The notes beneath the pieces were generated by a model. The model had not been told where the DNA came from. It did not search any database and was given only the letters and a program-made list of their open reading frames with translations. Both the position numbers and the translations under genes were made by a program. Below, in pieces: positions 1-10,539 of a DNA stretch of 64,000 bases (position 1 is its first letter; each line of letters begins with the position of its first letter). The stretch comes from Tyto alba (taxonomy: Eukaryota; Chordata; Aves; Strigiformes; Tytonidae): contig NW_024881300.1 of assembly GCF_018691265.1 (NCBI RefSeq), positions 6,747,546-6,811,545 on the forward strand, given 5' to 3'.

Positions 1-2040
1 TATGAAAGGACCAGAACTTTCAGTTCTTTTTCTTAGTCTTCCAAGAAATAATGTCTCTCTTCTGCTTTATAAAAAAAAGCCCAGTATGAGACTGGGGCAA
101 AGTTCCCTTCTATTTCTTGAAAGTTATACAACTTCTGGTTTGTTATACAAGGGATTTAAAGATTTTCCATGGTTTTCATAACAAATGCCAGAAAATAGGC
201 TGCAGTTTTCATCGTCCTTACCCATGCAATACATAGAAGAGAAAATACAGTCACACCAGTAGATGTATAAATTATTTGCTATTGTCTTCCTTTCTCCCCC
301 CAAAAGAAAGATATTGACATTCCTTAAAAATCCTATTCTCAAAAATGAATAGTAATAATGATGGTAAAATATCTTTGAAATGCTTCTATCTAGGATTGTG
401 TAAAATTATGGTATCAGAAAAGAAATAGAATGAAAATATTTTCTGTAGTCCATTGTAATTATTGCTTGAAACCACAGACAATTACATATGATTTCAGGGT
501 GTGCAGTTATACTAGTTCTGGAATTAATTCACGCATTGGTTGTTTTATGTATACTTTGTGATTCTGTTCAGTGTCACAAAACATATTGAAAACTCTTAAC
601 ACCTTTTAAAACTCGATTCACTTCTGATGCAATAACAGAGATCGGTCCAATAAAGTTGAACGAAAATCCATTTGTGAACCTTTTCACTGAAGTATATTAA
701 AAAAAATCTCTTGTTATTTGAGCTTACCTTATAAAATGTTTACATGCCATTAAATAGTACTAACATCTCCTGTGTAAATTAAATGGGCTGTGATGTTCCC
801 TATGTCCTAAAGAGCAGTAATACTTGAGGCTATAAAAATACCTTCATGTAATAAATCAAATATTCTGCTCCTAAAACTGGAATTATAAAAATAAAGAGAC
901 ACAATACCTACCTAATTAGCTTGTCTGTACATGCATTGCTCTGCAAGCACTATAAATAAAAATATGTTTAAACTACAGTAGTTCCTACAATTCAGCATTT
1001 TTAAAGAGCTAGTACCTGGTGCAGGAGGGAGAATTTACTTTTCAGAATAATTTTGAGAAAAAAAATTAAAGTGTGTGTGCTAGTTTGTTAAAGATTTTTC
1101 CATCTACATAAATGGTAGCGGGTAGCACTGCTTGACAGTGTAGAAGTCTGACACAACAGTCTAAATTCAGAGGGGAGGCAGGGAGCGAAGTAAGTTGATC
1201 CTTTTCATGCTCACTTAAAATATTTGCTTTCATCCATTTATTGATGTGTAAGTGGAAAGCAGCCTAGCCTGGCATGAAGGCAGGTACAAATGTTAAGCTG
1301 AACTAGAAACCTTTTTTCCCTCAGTTTTCATGTTTCTGCATGCCCTGTTAGTTTCTTTGTTACATTACTCTCCACTGAACCTTTTGCAAATAAAGTTTGC
1401 CAACACGAGAGTTTGCCAAACCTTTCTGTTTCCATTTAGTTTCAATTTGGAAATATTTTTGGCTTCCGTTGTATGCACAACTACTATCTTCATGCAAGCC
1501 TATTCTACAAATAATAAAATGTACGTTGTAGTAGCCAAGGGGAGCTCACCTGAGCCATTTTCCCTGTGAGAGCTGCTTTTCTGTATACTACAAAATTGAG
1601 TGTTCCTGAAATTTAGCTAAGAGCTGAAATAATGACTCCAATGAGGAAAAGTTTTTGTATAGTGCATATTTCTTTCATTAAAATATAATTTGAAATTAAT
1701 TGAATCAATATACAGTAGTTACCATAAATAAATTGCATGCAGTCTTCTTAGCTCTCACCTCGACTGATCCTTAAATGATTATTTATTGACTGTATCCCAA
1801 CAAGTTATACTATCTGATATTAAAACTGTTCCCATCTGTGATAACGGTTCATATAACAAAATACTGTGGAGCCTGCAGGCTGAATGGTCTCCCATTTCCT
1901 TGAAGATGAGCACACAAGACAAGCGCTCCTTGGTATTATAATCCAAGAAAAATAAACTTGAGCAAGTAACTTTGTAAAGATACAAAAAGATTAAGTAGGT
2001 TGAAAACAAATCTCCCCTTTGTCCACCAGGGCTTTGCAGA
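1..2040. other. AT-rich non-coding stretch, nothing recognised
   Basis: This is single-copy-looking AT-rich DNA with no open frame worth naming, no recognisable transposon and no RNA gene. A few isolated minus-strand donor-like sites occur, such as CAG/GTGAGC read from about 1550 and GAG/GTGAGA read from about 1757. None has a convincing acceptor with a pyrimidine tract within 150 bases. I read this as intronic or intergenic. Confidence 0.6.
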
Positions 2041-2049
2041 ATCACTCCT

Positions 2050-3350
2050 TTCCTCCATCCTGCTTTCCCATCCAGCAACATTAGGGCCCTCGGGGGTTAT
2101 AACAGTCTCTGTGGAGTTCCCTTCAGATCCCTAGAAACCTTATCCTCTTCCCTCCGTTCCCTATGCTTTCCTGGGAGGCTGATCCCTGCTGTGGGATGGC
2201 CTGTGCTGACTGGCACTTCTGAGGCACCTGCAGCCTTGGTGCTGAGCACAACTCTAATCCCAACCCTCCCGCTCCTTTTCATGGACTTCCCTTCCCTCAC
2301 AGGCCTTAAATGTTTGGGGTTTTTGTTTCCCCAGGACATACAGCAAATTACACACAAATAAAGCCAGACTGAATGTCTCTGCCACCTAATCATACTTGGT
2401 GAAGCTGATGGTCGCTTCAGTGACATTTTTGCAGTCTTTTCCTGCCAATGTTAGTGTGGCTGTTTTGTGGTCAATATCACAGTGCTGCTTAGCCAATTTG
2501 TTTTCCTAAAGAGCTTTAAAATCATTAGTGAGAGGCAGCTAGCTCACCTGATACACCAGATGCAGAGGAGAGAGGCAGCCCCACCTGCCACTAAACTCTT
2601 GGGTGGGGCTCTTGGTGCCACCCTGCCAGCTGCAGCTCTTCAAGGCGATGAGTCTGTCCTGCCGGCCGGCTGGTGGTGTGGCTGGAGCATAGCGGAAGAA
2701 TGCAGCCCTAGAGCAGTTGTTTCTCTGCTGTGGCAGGTATGGGGCTGAGCTGGTTTTCTTCCATTTTCTTCCCATTGAGGTTTCTGGTTGGAGCAGCTTA
2801 GACGTTGTTCTTGTGGGGGTGGTATGTGATGGGGGCTCCCTGCTGGCCTTTGCCCCCGCTTAGTGCAAAATCTGAAGGAAATGCTGTGGTGACAAGGTGG
2901 TTCCCTGGCTGCCTGCAGTGTGCAAGGTGGCTGCTAGCTACTGGGGCTGGGCTTGGCGCTTCTAGCGGGGGAGCCTGAGGGAGCAGGTGGTCGAGTGCAG
3001 CTGGAGGCTGTGGGAGGAATCTGCCGGAACCTTCTGGAATGCTGCTGGCCTTGGGCAGAGCTGTGCCTGCCAGTGGTTACTCCTTCCTGCCACAGAGAGA
3101 GGAGCTGCCATGACTATTTGACGTGTTTGGGTTTTCTCCCCTTTGTGTTTTGTACCTCTTGGGCAGCCTGTCTGTGGCAGAGTGTGTAGGCCGAGCCCCA
3201 GGGAGTCCTCCGTGGTGTGGCCTGAGGGGCTGCCCTGGCGTGCTGCTGTGGGGGCCCCCTCCCTGCTGTGTGGGGAGCTGGGCGGACCGCAGGCTGGCCC
3301 TGTCCTGCTCCAGGTGCCGGGCTCGGGGGTTTCTCTGTGTGTATTCAATG
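2050..3350. other. GC-rich, CpG-enriched island
   Basis: Base composition changes sharply here. Flanking DNA is clearly AT-rich, while this block, especially 2560-3340, is GC-rich by eye and holds many CpG dinucleotides (for example within 2640-2700, 2940-3030 and 3185-3335). Open frames of 75-130 codons in several frames on both strands are an expected by-product of high GC and match no family I know. It could be a weak CpG island or promoter, a GC-rich relic of an old element, or a gene-conversion hot spot. I saw no TATA box, splice pattern or repeat unit that decides between these. Confidence 0.45.
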
Positions 3351-5860
3351 TAGGAGTTCAACAGGGGAAGCAACGTACGTTGAAGTTTGGCAAGTACCGG
3401 GTGAAAATAGCTGGCTTGTTACTGTTTGAAGTGCATCGGTTTGCATTTTGTTCGGTACATAACAGCAGTGCACACCTCACACAAATTTTTACTTCCATGC
3501 CAAAAAGTATCTGTGTTTTTTAAAGAAAAAAAAAAAATAATGGGGTGAATGTGTGAATGGCCTTTTGGGGTCTGTGCTAACATGTTTTCACAAGTCGGTT
3601 ACTAGTGTTTTTCTACTGCCAGCCCAGTTTGAAGCTTAATTCTGTGAAGCTCCCTTCCCTAAATAGAGCACAAGAACAGATATATATGCTTTGCAGATTT
3701 AATTTGCTGTTTCTATAAAAGGTACTGTTAATAGTACACATGAATAAATGGATATATAGCTATAAATTAATACTAGGGTAGAATGGAAAGTTTGAAGCTT
3801 TAATATCTTTTACATGTTAAAAAAAAAAAACAAACTAATTTTACTAGCAGCAAGTACTAATTTACTTGCAAGCAAGCTGTGTTTATCTCTGCATATTGAC
3901 GTTATTTGTTAAATAGCCTGCAAAATGTGTATCTGCTGCTCTAGCCCAGGGCTGCCTGGGAGACCGCAAGTGGCAGGAGGGACCACAGTGGTGTTTAGGC
4001 AGAAGCCGGGTATGGGTGGGCAGGGAGAGGGGAAAAGGCCAGGCCTTTTGGCAGCAGATCAAGTCTGATTGGATTAATTGTATCGTGAAACTTTAACACA
4101 TAATTTAATTATACCTTTTTAAGGGTACAGGAAAACTGGTGTAGTTATGTTGTGAGTAGCACTCTCAGTGTGGCATAACTTTGAATTCATTGATATTCTC
4201 AAATAAATCTGAGAGGAATAATATACTCTTAAAAGGTAACAAAGTTCCTTTTACATCGGGAATCATTATCTGAGAAAAGAGCTGGAGTCTTAACGACTGA
4301 CGTACCTTCAGAACTGCTTTCTTTTTGTCCTGCTTGGCTTTAAGTACGTGTGTATGACGATAAGTACAGTTGGTGAAAGGCATTATTAAATTTCACAAGT
4401 GAAATCTGTGTCTTGGATGCCTGCATCACAGACAGCAGAGGAATTAACATGCAGAAAAGCATGGGAGAAGAGTCCTTTGAGTGTGGAGGAGGTGGAGGTG
4501 AGGCAGAGGCATGATTCTCTGCTGCAACTTGCAGCTGGGTATCTGAAAGCGAAGCTAGGCTCTGTGGCAGCACACCTCAGCTGCTGTACATTGATAATGT
4601 TCCTGTTGTATGCCTGGATACACAGTGATGATTGATAATTTTAATGACTTGTTACATGATGTTTCAAATGTGACTCTTGATTAACTTACGTGCCCTAGTG
4701 CTGAGTTGTAGTTAAGAGTCTTTCCTGCACATTTTCCATTGGAGCAAAGCCGAGTATTTGGGTTGAAATATGGATGAAATGTTGCTAGCCAGTTCATTTC
4801 TAGTTCATTATAGGAAACCCAAGATGTCATCAAATTTGTATTTCTTAATGGGAAGCCACATATTATTTTTAGGCAGATTTAATTTTAATGTTACCAAAAA
4901 ACTTGACCTGTCCTCCATAGAAAGTTATAGTGTTGTATCACTGTGTGGATTGTGGGAATGTGTATTGATGCATGGATCACAATTATTATAATTCCATAAC
5001 ATTATCAGCAATGGACATATGACTATAATAATGCAATTCTCTTTAACACAGTTTGTAAAAACACATTGATTTTATAGCTCCCCAAACTGATTACATTAAT
5101 ATCTGTGCATAATTAGTTTACACATTACTAAATTACTGACAGATTAAAAGTGAAATAGTGCAGTTCATACATGGCCGCATAACTGCCAGAAAGGAAATTA
5201 ATATGGATTCAAATGGTCCTTGGAGACCTGCGCTGAAATAGCAGAAATCTATAAAGACTGCTTGCGTTAGGAAATTTCCATCACCAACATGTTTGTGGTT
5301 GATGCTTTGCTAAGTCTGTTAATATGGGTAAAATTTAGTACAGGAAATGATGTTTGAATGATGCTTTTACTGTTACCAGCTCAAGAATGTGTTTATTAAA
5401 AGTAAATTCCTGACTTAAATGGCAATTACATTGGATGTGAATATGAATTTTTAAATACCTTTTTAAGTGTTCCTAATGAAGTGTTTGTAGCATAAAGTAG
5501 CTACTACTCAAGATGCATTTGAAAATTATATTGTTTTTAGATACCATAAAAATTGAGAGCTTACTCTTGGCGCTTCTCCCTCAGGCCAAACACATATTAG
5601 AGATAACCTTATATCAAAACTTGATCTATTCAGACAACCTCAATTGCTTTCAGACGATTTTCTGTCTTTAGAAGAATTTTGACATAAACTGCATAAACCA
5701 ACTTTATTAACAATTCATCAATTGTCTGCAGGCTTTTACTTGCTGAATGCATCTTGATGAAGACTGGGCTACTTGGATGCCAGTCCAAGTTATCATTATG
5801 GAAAAAATTGTAAAAGGAATTGATTGTAGTTCTTACAGGTTAGTTGTAGCAGAAAGTTGT
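3351..5860. other. AT-rich non-coding stretch, nothing recognised
   Basis: This is ordinary AT-rich sequence with short A runs (around 3524 and 3820) and no transposon, RNA gene or credible coding frame. A minus-strand GTACGT donor-like site read from about 4310 has no good acceptor beside it. Confidence 0.6.
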
Positions 5861-5916
5861 GCTAAAGTACTTTTTTTTTTTTTCTTTTTTTTCCTTTTTT
5901 TCTTCAACCTCATTAG

Positions 5917-5953
5917 ACGTATGTGGAATATGACACTGAAAGAAAAATTAGAA
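5917..5953 (+). other. candidate 37-nt internal exon (unproven)
   Basis: A very long pyrimidine tract (5870-5905), a branch-point-like 'cttcaacct' and 'cattag' precede this interval, and GTGAGA follows directly. Two frames are open. One reads TYVEYDTERKIR and the other RMWNMTLKEKLE. The third has a stop. If the second frame is used, the exon ends in phase 0, which fits the start of the candidate exon at 10483. The T-rich tract could be plain low-complexity DNA that happens to look like an acceptor. I cannot name a gene. Pseudo-exons of this quality are common in vertebrate introns. Confidence 0.25.
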
Positions 5954-6469
5954 GTGAGAGGCTGATGCAGCCAATACTTCTTGTTCTAGGCTTTGGTGAA
6001 AGCTGGAGGGTATGACCTCAGTGAATGGGTAGTGTTGGTTAGTTACACAGTGTTATGCAAAGAGCTGCAGCCATGCTTACTATCCATAACTGAATACAAA
6101 CTAGAAATACTAGATGAATTTAGTCTCAGTTTTGTCTTGAGGCGAAATGCCCTCCAAGGTCAACTGGCGTGATGTGCATAAGGATCCGGTTTCTTGAAGG
6201 TCTCAGTATTTATAACTGTGCCTTTAGCAGAAGCTGTGGATGTCAGTGGCTGACGGCTCTAGAGGTCATGTTCTGAAGGCAGAGTAAATCTTCTATTGAC
6301 AAAAGATTGCTGCTGCTTCCCTACCTTACTCCTTCTTTAGGGTAGCCTCTAGTTAACACTTTCTTGCTAAGCCTCAAAAAAAATTTAGATTTGTATATAT
6401 AGAAAAGATTTGGGAAGTTCCATAGTACTAAATATGCCTTTTTCCTAGCATTCCTGTAGTTCAAGAGGG

Positions 6470-6490
6470 TTATTTTTTTTTTTTTTTTCT
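6470..6490. repeat. poly-T tract
   Basis: A T run of roughly 18 bases lies just left of the CR1 3' end (6547). It is not the CR1 tail itself, because CR1 ends in an ATTCTATGATTCT-type repeat rather than poly-A. Confidence 0.7.
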
Positions 6491-6546
6491 TTTAGAGAGG
6501 GCTCACTGGTTCTTTTAGAAACATGCTTTCTTTAAAATTAAATGTG

Positions 6547-7605
6547 TAGAATCATAGAATGGTTTGAGTTGAAAGGCACCTTAAAGATAATCTAGTTCCA
6601 ACCCCTGCCATGGACAGGGACACCTTCCACTAGACCAGGTCGCTCAAAGCCCCATATAACCTGGCCTTGAACCCTTCCAGGGAGGGGGAAGCCACAGCTT
6701 CTCTGGGCAACCTTTGACAGTCTCATCACCCTCATAGTGAAGAACTTCCTTATATGTAATCTAAAACTACCCTCTTTCAGTTTAAAGCCATTACCCCTTG
6801 TTCTATCACTACATGCCCTCTCATAGGAGAGATGCTCCAACCCCCCTGATCATCTTCACAGTCTCCTCTGGACCCACTTGAGCATGTCCATGTCCTTCTT
6901 AAATTTGGGGTCCCAGAGCTGGACACAGCGCTGCGGGTGAGGTCTCACGAGAGTGGAGTAGAGGGGGAAAATCACTTCCTTCGGTCTGCTAGCTACACTT
7001 CTCTTGATTGAGTCCAGGATACAGTTGGCTATCTGGGCTGCAAGCACACATTATCAGGTCACGTCGAGCTTCTCATCAACCAGCACCCCAAGTCCTTCTC
7101 AGGACTACTCTCAATCCCTTCTCCACCTAGCCTATATTTGTGCTTGGGATTTCCCTGACTCATGTGCAGGACCTTGCACTTCATCTTGTGGTACTTCAAG
7201 ACTGTCCAACTGCCTCTGGATGGCATCCATTTCCTCCAGCATGTTGACCACACCATGTAACTTGGTGATGTTGGTGAACTTGCTGAGGGTGCACTCGATC
7301 CCACTGTCCATATCCCCAACAAAGATGTTAAACAGCACCGGTCCCAACACCGACCCCGGAGGAACGCCACTCATCACTGCTCTCCACTTGGACACCGAAC
7401 TGTTGATCACAACTCTTTGAGTGTGACCATCCAGCCAATTTCTTATCCAGAGTGGTCCATCAATCAAATCCATGTCTCTCCAATTTAGAGAGAATGATGT
7501 CATGTGGGGACAGTGTCAAATGCTTTGTGCAAGTCCATGGAGATGATGTCAGTTGCTTTTCCCTTATCCACTTCAATAGAGGGGACAAACTTGTTGAGCT
7601 TGCTT
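6547..7605 (-). mobile_element. CR1 LINE, 5'-truncated, decayed reverse transcriptase
   Basis: Read on the minus strand, this is the C-terminal part of a CR1 non-LTR retrotransposon, followed by its 3' end with the tail ATTCTATGATTCT at 6547-6562. About 1.06 kb of the roughly 4.5-kb element remains. In order on the minus strand, 7503-7180 encodes the reverse-transcriptase core with the family motif [20 protein letters not shown]. The frame then shifts, and 7180-7060 carries [19 protein letters not shown] and SSPEKDLG. After another break, 7047-6856 carries NCILDSIKRSVASRP and VQLWDPKFKKDMD. Finally 6840-6592 carries the EHLSYE stretch. The catalytic FADD box, expected at about 7264-7281, reads FTNI, so both catalytic aspartates are lost. 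With the frameshifts this copy is dead. CR1 is the dominant retrotransposon of birds and other reptiles, and the 5' truncation is typical of its target-primed insertion. Confidence 0.95.
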
Positions 7606-9060
7606 TTTGGATGTCATATATAGCATGTGGCCTTTTTTACTATATGCTTAGCACAGAAACAAAGCTCTGAAGAAAAGTTGTTAATGTATATTTCACCTGT
7701 TTGTCACTGGTGAGAAAATCAGTTTATTGGTCTGTTCTGGGTGAAAAGGGAAAGGGAAAAGGACTAAGGTAGCCTCTCCTGTGACTCTTAGAGTAGCAGT
7801 GCGGTAAAGAGGGTGACATTTCAGATAAAACACAATAAAAACAAAGTTGAAATGACTGCCACTTAGCGGTATCAAAAGATTTCATTGTGGATGTGTTAGT
7901 TTTTTTCACATGAATGGTAACAAATATGTGGATTTTCTATTTAGGGATGATGTCTAGGTTCATGATTTTGCATGGAGTTCCCTGGACTTCGCACTCTAGG
8001 AGGAGTTAAGTTTCATGTTTAAGATAACCATTTTAACAACATGATCCATTTCACTGAACTAGGCACTCTGACTCATTAGAACTGTGTTTATGATGGTGTA
8101 ATAATTCACCAGTCTTTGCTGGAATTAATCACTTATACACGCCAATTTACTTTCTGGATTTGGAATTAAGATTGATCTGTATGAAACATGATGATTTTGT
8201 TTGTAAGTATTTTTTTGTAAACATTTCCATCAGTTATAACTGAAGCAGTGAGATGCCATATGGGAGGTCTGCCAGATTTCATGTAGACCATATGAAATGC
8301 AATTGACAGACCTGTTGTATATTACTGCTGGATTGTTGTACATCTAGCTGAACTATCATGAAGCACTTCTCTTATTGTCAGCCAATGGAAGCTACTACTG
8401 CACTTAATATCACGTTGGATTTGTGGAGAAAGCAGTAGCCAAAGTTCCTAGGAGGAAGCAAGGAGTGCACACTGATCAAAGAGAACTGAAGATATGGCAC
8501 TAGGATTTTAGTATTAGAGAGGTATTAGGAAGCAGAATGAAGATGAAACGTAGTTTTGTTTGCTTGTTTGTTTTTTGTTTTTTTTTTTTTTAATTATTTT
8601 AAAGAATAGTATCTTCAGCTTTCATGGATAGAAAACTTATGCAAGGTAGAGCTGCTATCTGTTGTATTAACAAATAAAACGTTATTCACCAGTGCTATTT
8701 GCACCAAATCAGCGTGATATTTGCATGGTACTTCAAGTGGGAAGGGACACAGTGTTACAGCTTTTGTAATTTCCTTGTTTAGGCAGAATTTTGAAGCATA
8801 TGTAATACTTAATGTAGTCTAGATATAGTTTGAATGATATTGTCAAGTAAATAAAGATCTTTGTTCATGCAGGTGAATTTAATGTGCAAGATAACTTAAT
8901 ATGACCAACTACCTTGTCTAAAACTACTTTGTGGGTTTTGGATGCTTTGTTTTGACAATGAGTATACCTTGGTAGTGTTACTGAGAATTGAGTAATTCCT
9001 ACTTTGTGATCATGTCCAGTAAATCACTCCAAAAAATACATTAAACATAGCTGCTAGAGT
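7606..9060. other. non-coding stretch beside the CR1 copy
   Basis: This is AT-rich sequence with a T run near 8575-8592. I see no further CR1 similarity past about 7605, no other repeat and no credible coding frame. Confidence 0.55.
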
Positions 9061-9061
9061 T

Positions 9062-9201
9062 CGGTTTTGGTTTTTGTTTTTGTATTATTTTTTTGTTGTT
9101 GGGTTGCTTGGGTTTTTTTGTTTGTTTTGTTTTTTGTTTATTTGGTTGGTTGGTTGGTTTTGTTTTTGTTTTGTTTTTTTTTTGTGATACAGTGTTCCTG
9201 G

Positions 9202-9235
<34 letters not shown>
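9062..9235. repeat. TTTTG-type low complexity ending in a T32 run
   Basis: The first part is built of irregular TTTG, TTTTTG and GGTT units, and the last part is an uninterrupted run of 32 T (9204-9235). It reads as (CAAAA)n with a poly-A end on the other strand. Birds have no active L1 to make poly-A retrocopies, so replication slippage is the simplest origin. No gene-like sequence abuts the T run. Hydrophobic frames through it are artefacts. Confidence 0.85.
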
Positions 9236-9237
<2 letters not shown>

Positions 9238-10440
9238 AAAGAGAAAAGTTTTGTTTGGATATATTACATGTTTTAGTAGTAGGTTTAGTGAAATAGGAGA
9301 CAAGATCAGATTAATAGAGTTTTTCATATTGCATTATCCATTTAAGGCTCTATAGGTCTGGAAGTTACATCTTTTCCTAGAACCATGTTATTGGTACAAG
9401 AAACTATGTAAAAAATCAAATCAAAACAACACCCCACCAAAACCCAGTTTTCCACTTCTCATTTATTATGAGATTTATGCTGCTAAAGCAGAGTTAAGAT
9501 TGCTTAGGAGCTGGTCACAAAGACTGTTTCTGTTTAATGAGGTATGTGAGTGTTGGAAGAATTGTGAAACATTAGACTGCATTTTCCATAGATGTTAATT
9601 TGACATTTTTACAGGAGTGTTCTCTTTGCTTGTCTGTATCAAACAGGTCTGTAACTAAGTAATTATTTTGTTTTAGAATTTAATTTGCTTCAATGCATTC
9701 TTGTTTTCAAATAGTCTCTTGCTGTTCTCCATGTAAAGCAGATAGTTTAAGCATCATTGTTTTACCAGTTCTACTGGTTTCTTCACAAGTCTTACAACTT
9801 TGGAAGTTTTCTTCCTTGTATTAACTCCAGGAAAACTAAGATTGTGAATGTTGAGTTTCTTTAAGTAAGAGGGCTAATTAAATTGGCAAAACAGTATTTC
9901 CTGCTAAGGTTGCAAAACTTTCCCAGTTGAGATATGATTAGCATTCTCCTGGATCGCTCAGGCTTCCGATTTTCTGTGTTTTATGATCTTGAAAATTGTG
10001 ATGGCTAGCAATTGGATCAATAGTGGGACAATTTTTCCCGTAAGAAACAGTGTATTAGATGGGGGCCTATATGCATGGACTGAAGAAGTATGCCCAGTTG
10101 AAATACATGTGTGAAATGCATGGAGGATGAAGGTGCAGTAGCAGACTGTCGGGATTGTCAAGTAGAGGGGAAAGCAGCCTTTTAGTGGCTGAATTTTGGT
10201 GCCTGGAGGTGCTGAATGCTTTCTAAAATAAAAATCGAGGTGATTGTTCAATATTCTATATAATAGTAGTCCAGAACCCTGAAAATTCAGTGTATATAAT
10301 GGTGAAATTCAGTGGTTTCATGAGAGCTGCCATTATAAAATGTATGAAATCTTGATTCTTGTTAAATTGTCAGTGAGTTCAACATAGTCTGTTTGAAATA
10401 CTGGTTTATCATTTTGAAAACTTCCTGGAAAAACTGTTTT
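9236..10440. other. AT-rich non-coding stretch, nothing recognised
   Basis: No repeat family, RNA gene or coding frame was recognised. The longest open frame in this interval (minus strand, 9958-10251) has no family signature. Confidence 0.55.
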
Positions 10441-10482
10441 GTTAATTACTTTTAGCATTTTTTTTTTTAATTCTTTTTTTAG

Positions 10483-10519
10483 TCAAAACAATTCCGCTCC
10501 TCAGAAAATCTTGCTGGCA
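10483..10519 (+). other. candidate 37-nt internal exon (unproven)
   Basis: A strong pyrimidine tract ending 'ttcttttttt ag' lies at 10460-10482, and GTAAGT follows at 10520. In the first frame the interval reads SKQFRSSENLAG, a composition typical of a disordered, phosphorylatable linker. The other two frames are also open but look less protein-like. It starts in phase 0 and ends in phase 1. The next candidate, at 14493, starts in the phase this would require and would continue N-LGAFVKTRERKDALK. I do not recognise the protein. Alternatively it is a chance pseudo-exon. Confidence 0.3.
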
Positions 10520-10539
10520 GTAAGTGTATCTGCAGATCC

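Noticed and set aside
724..768. Minus-strand acceptor/donor pair
   Set aside because: Stops in all three frames and a weak acceptor.
2962..3523. Overlapping open frames of 76-128 codons on both strands
   Set aside because: They lie in the GC-rich island, where stops are rare in all frames. They overlap each other and resemble nothing known.
7004..7420. 138-codon plus-strand open frame
   Set aside because: It is the antisense reading of the CR1 reverse transcriptase, which is real on the minus strand.
9067..9327. Phe/Val-rich and Lys-rich frames
   Set aside because: Direct translations of the T/G low-complexity tract.
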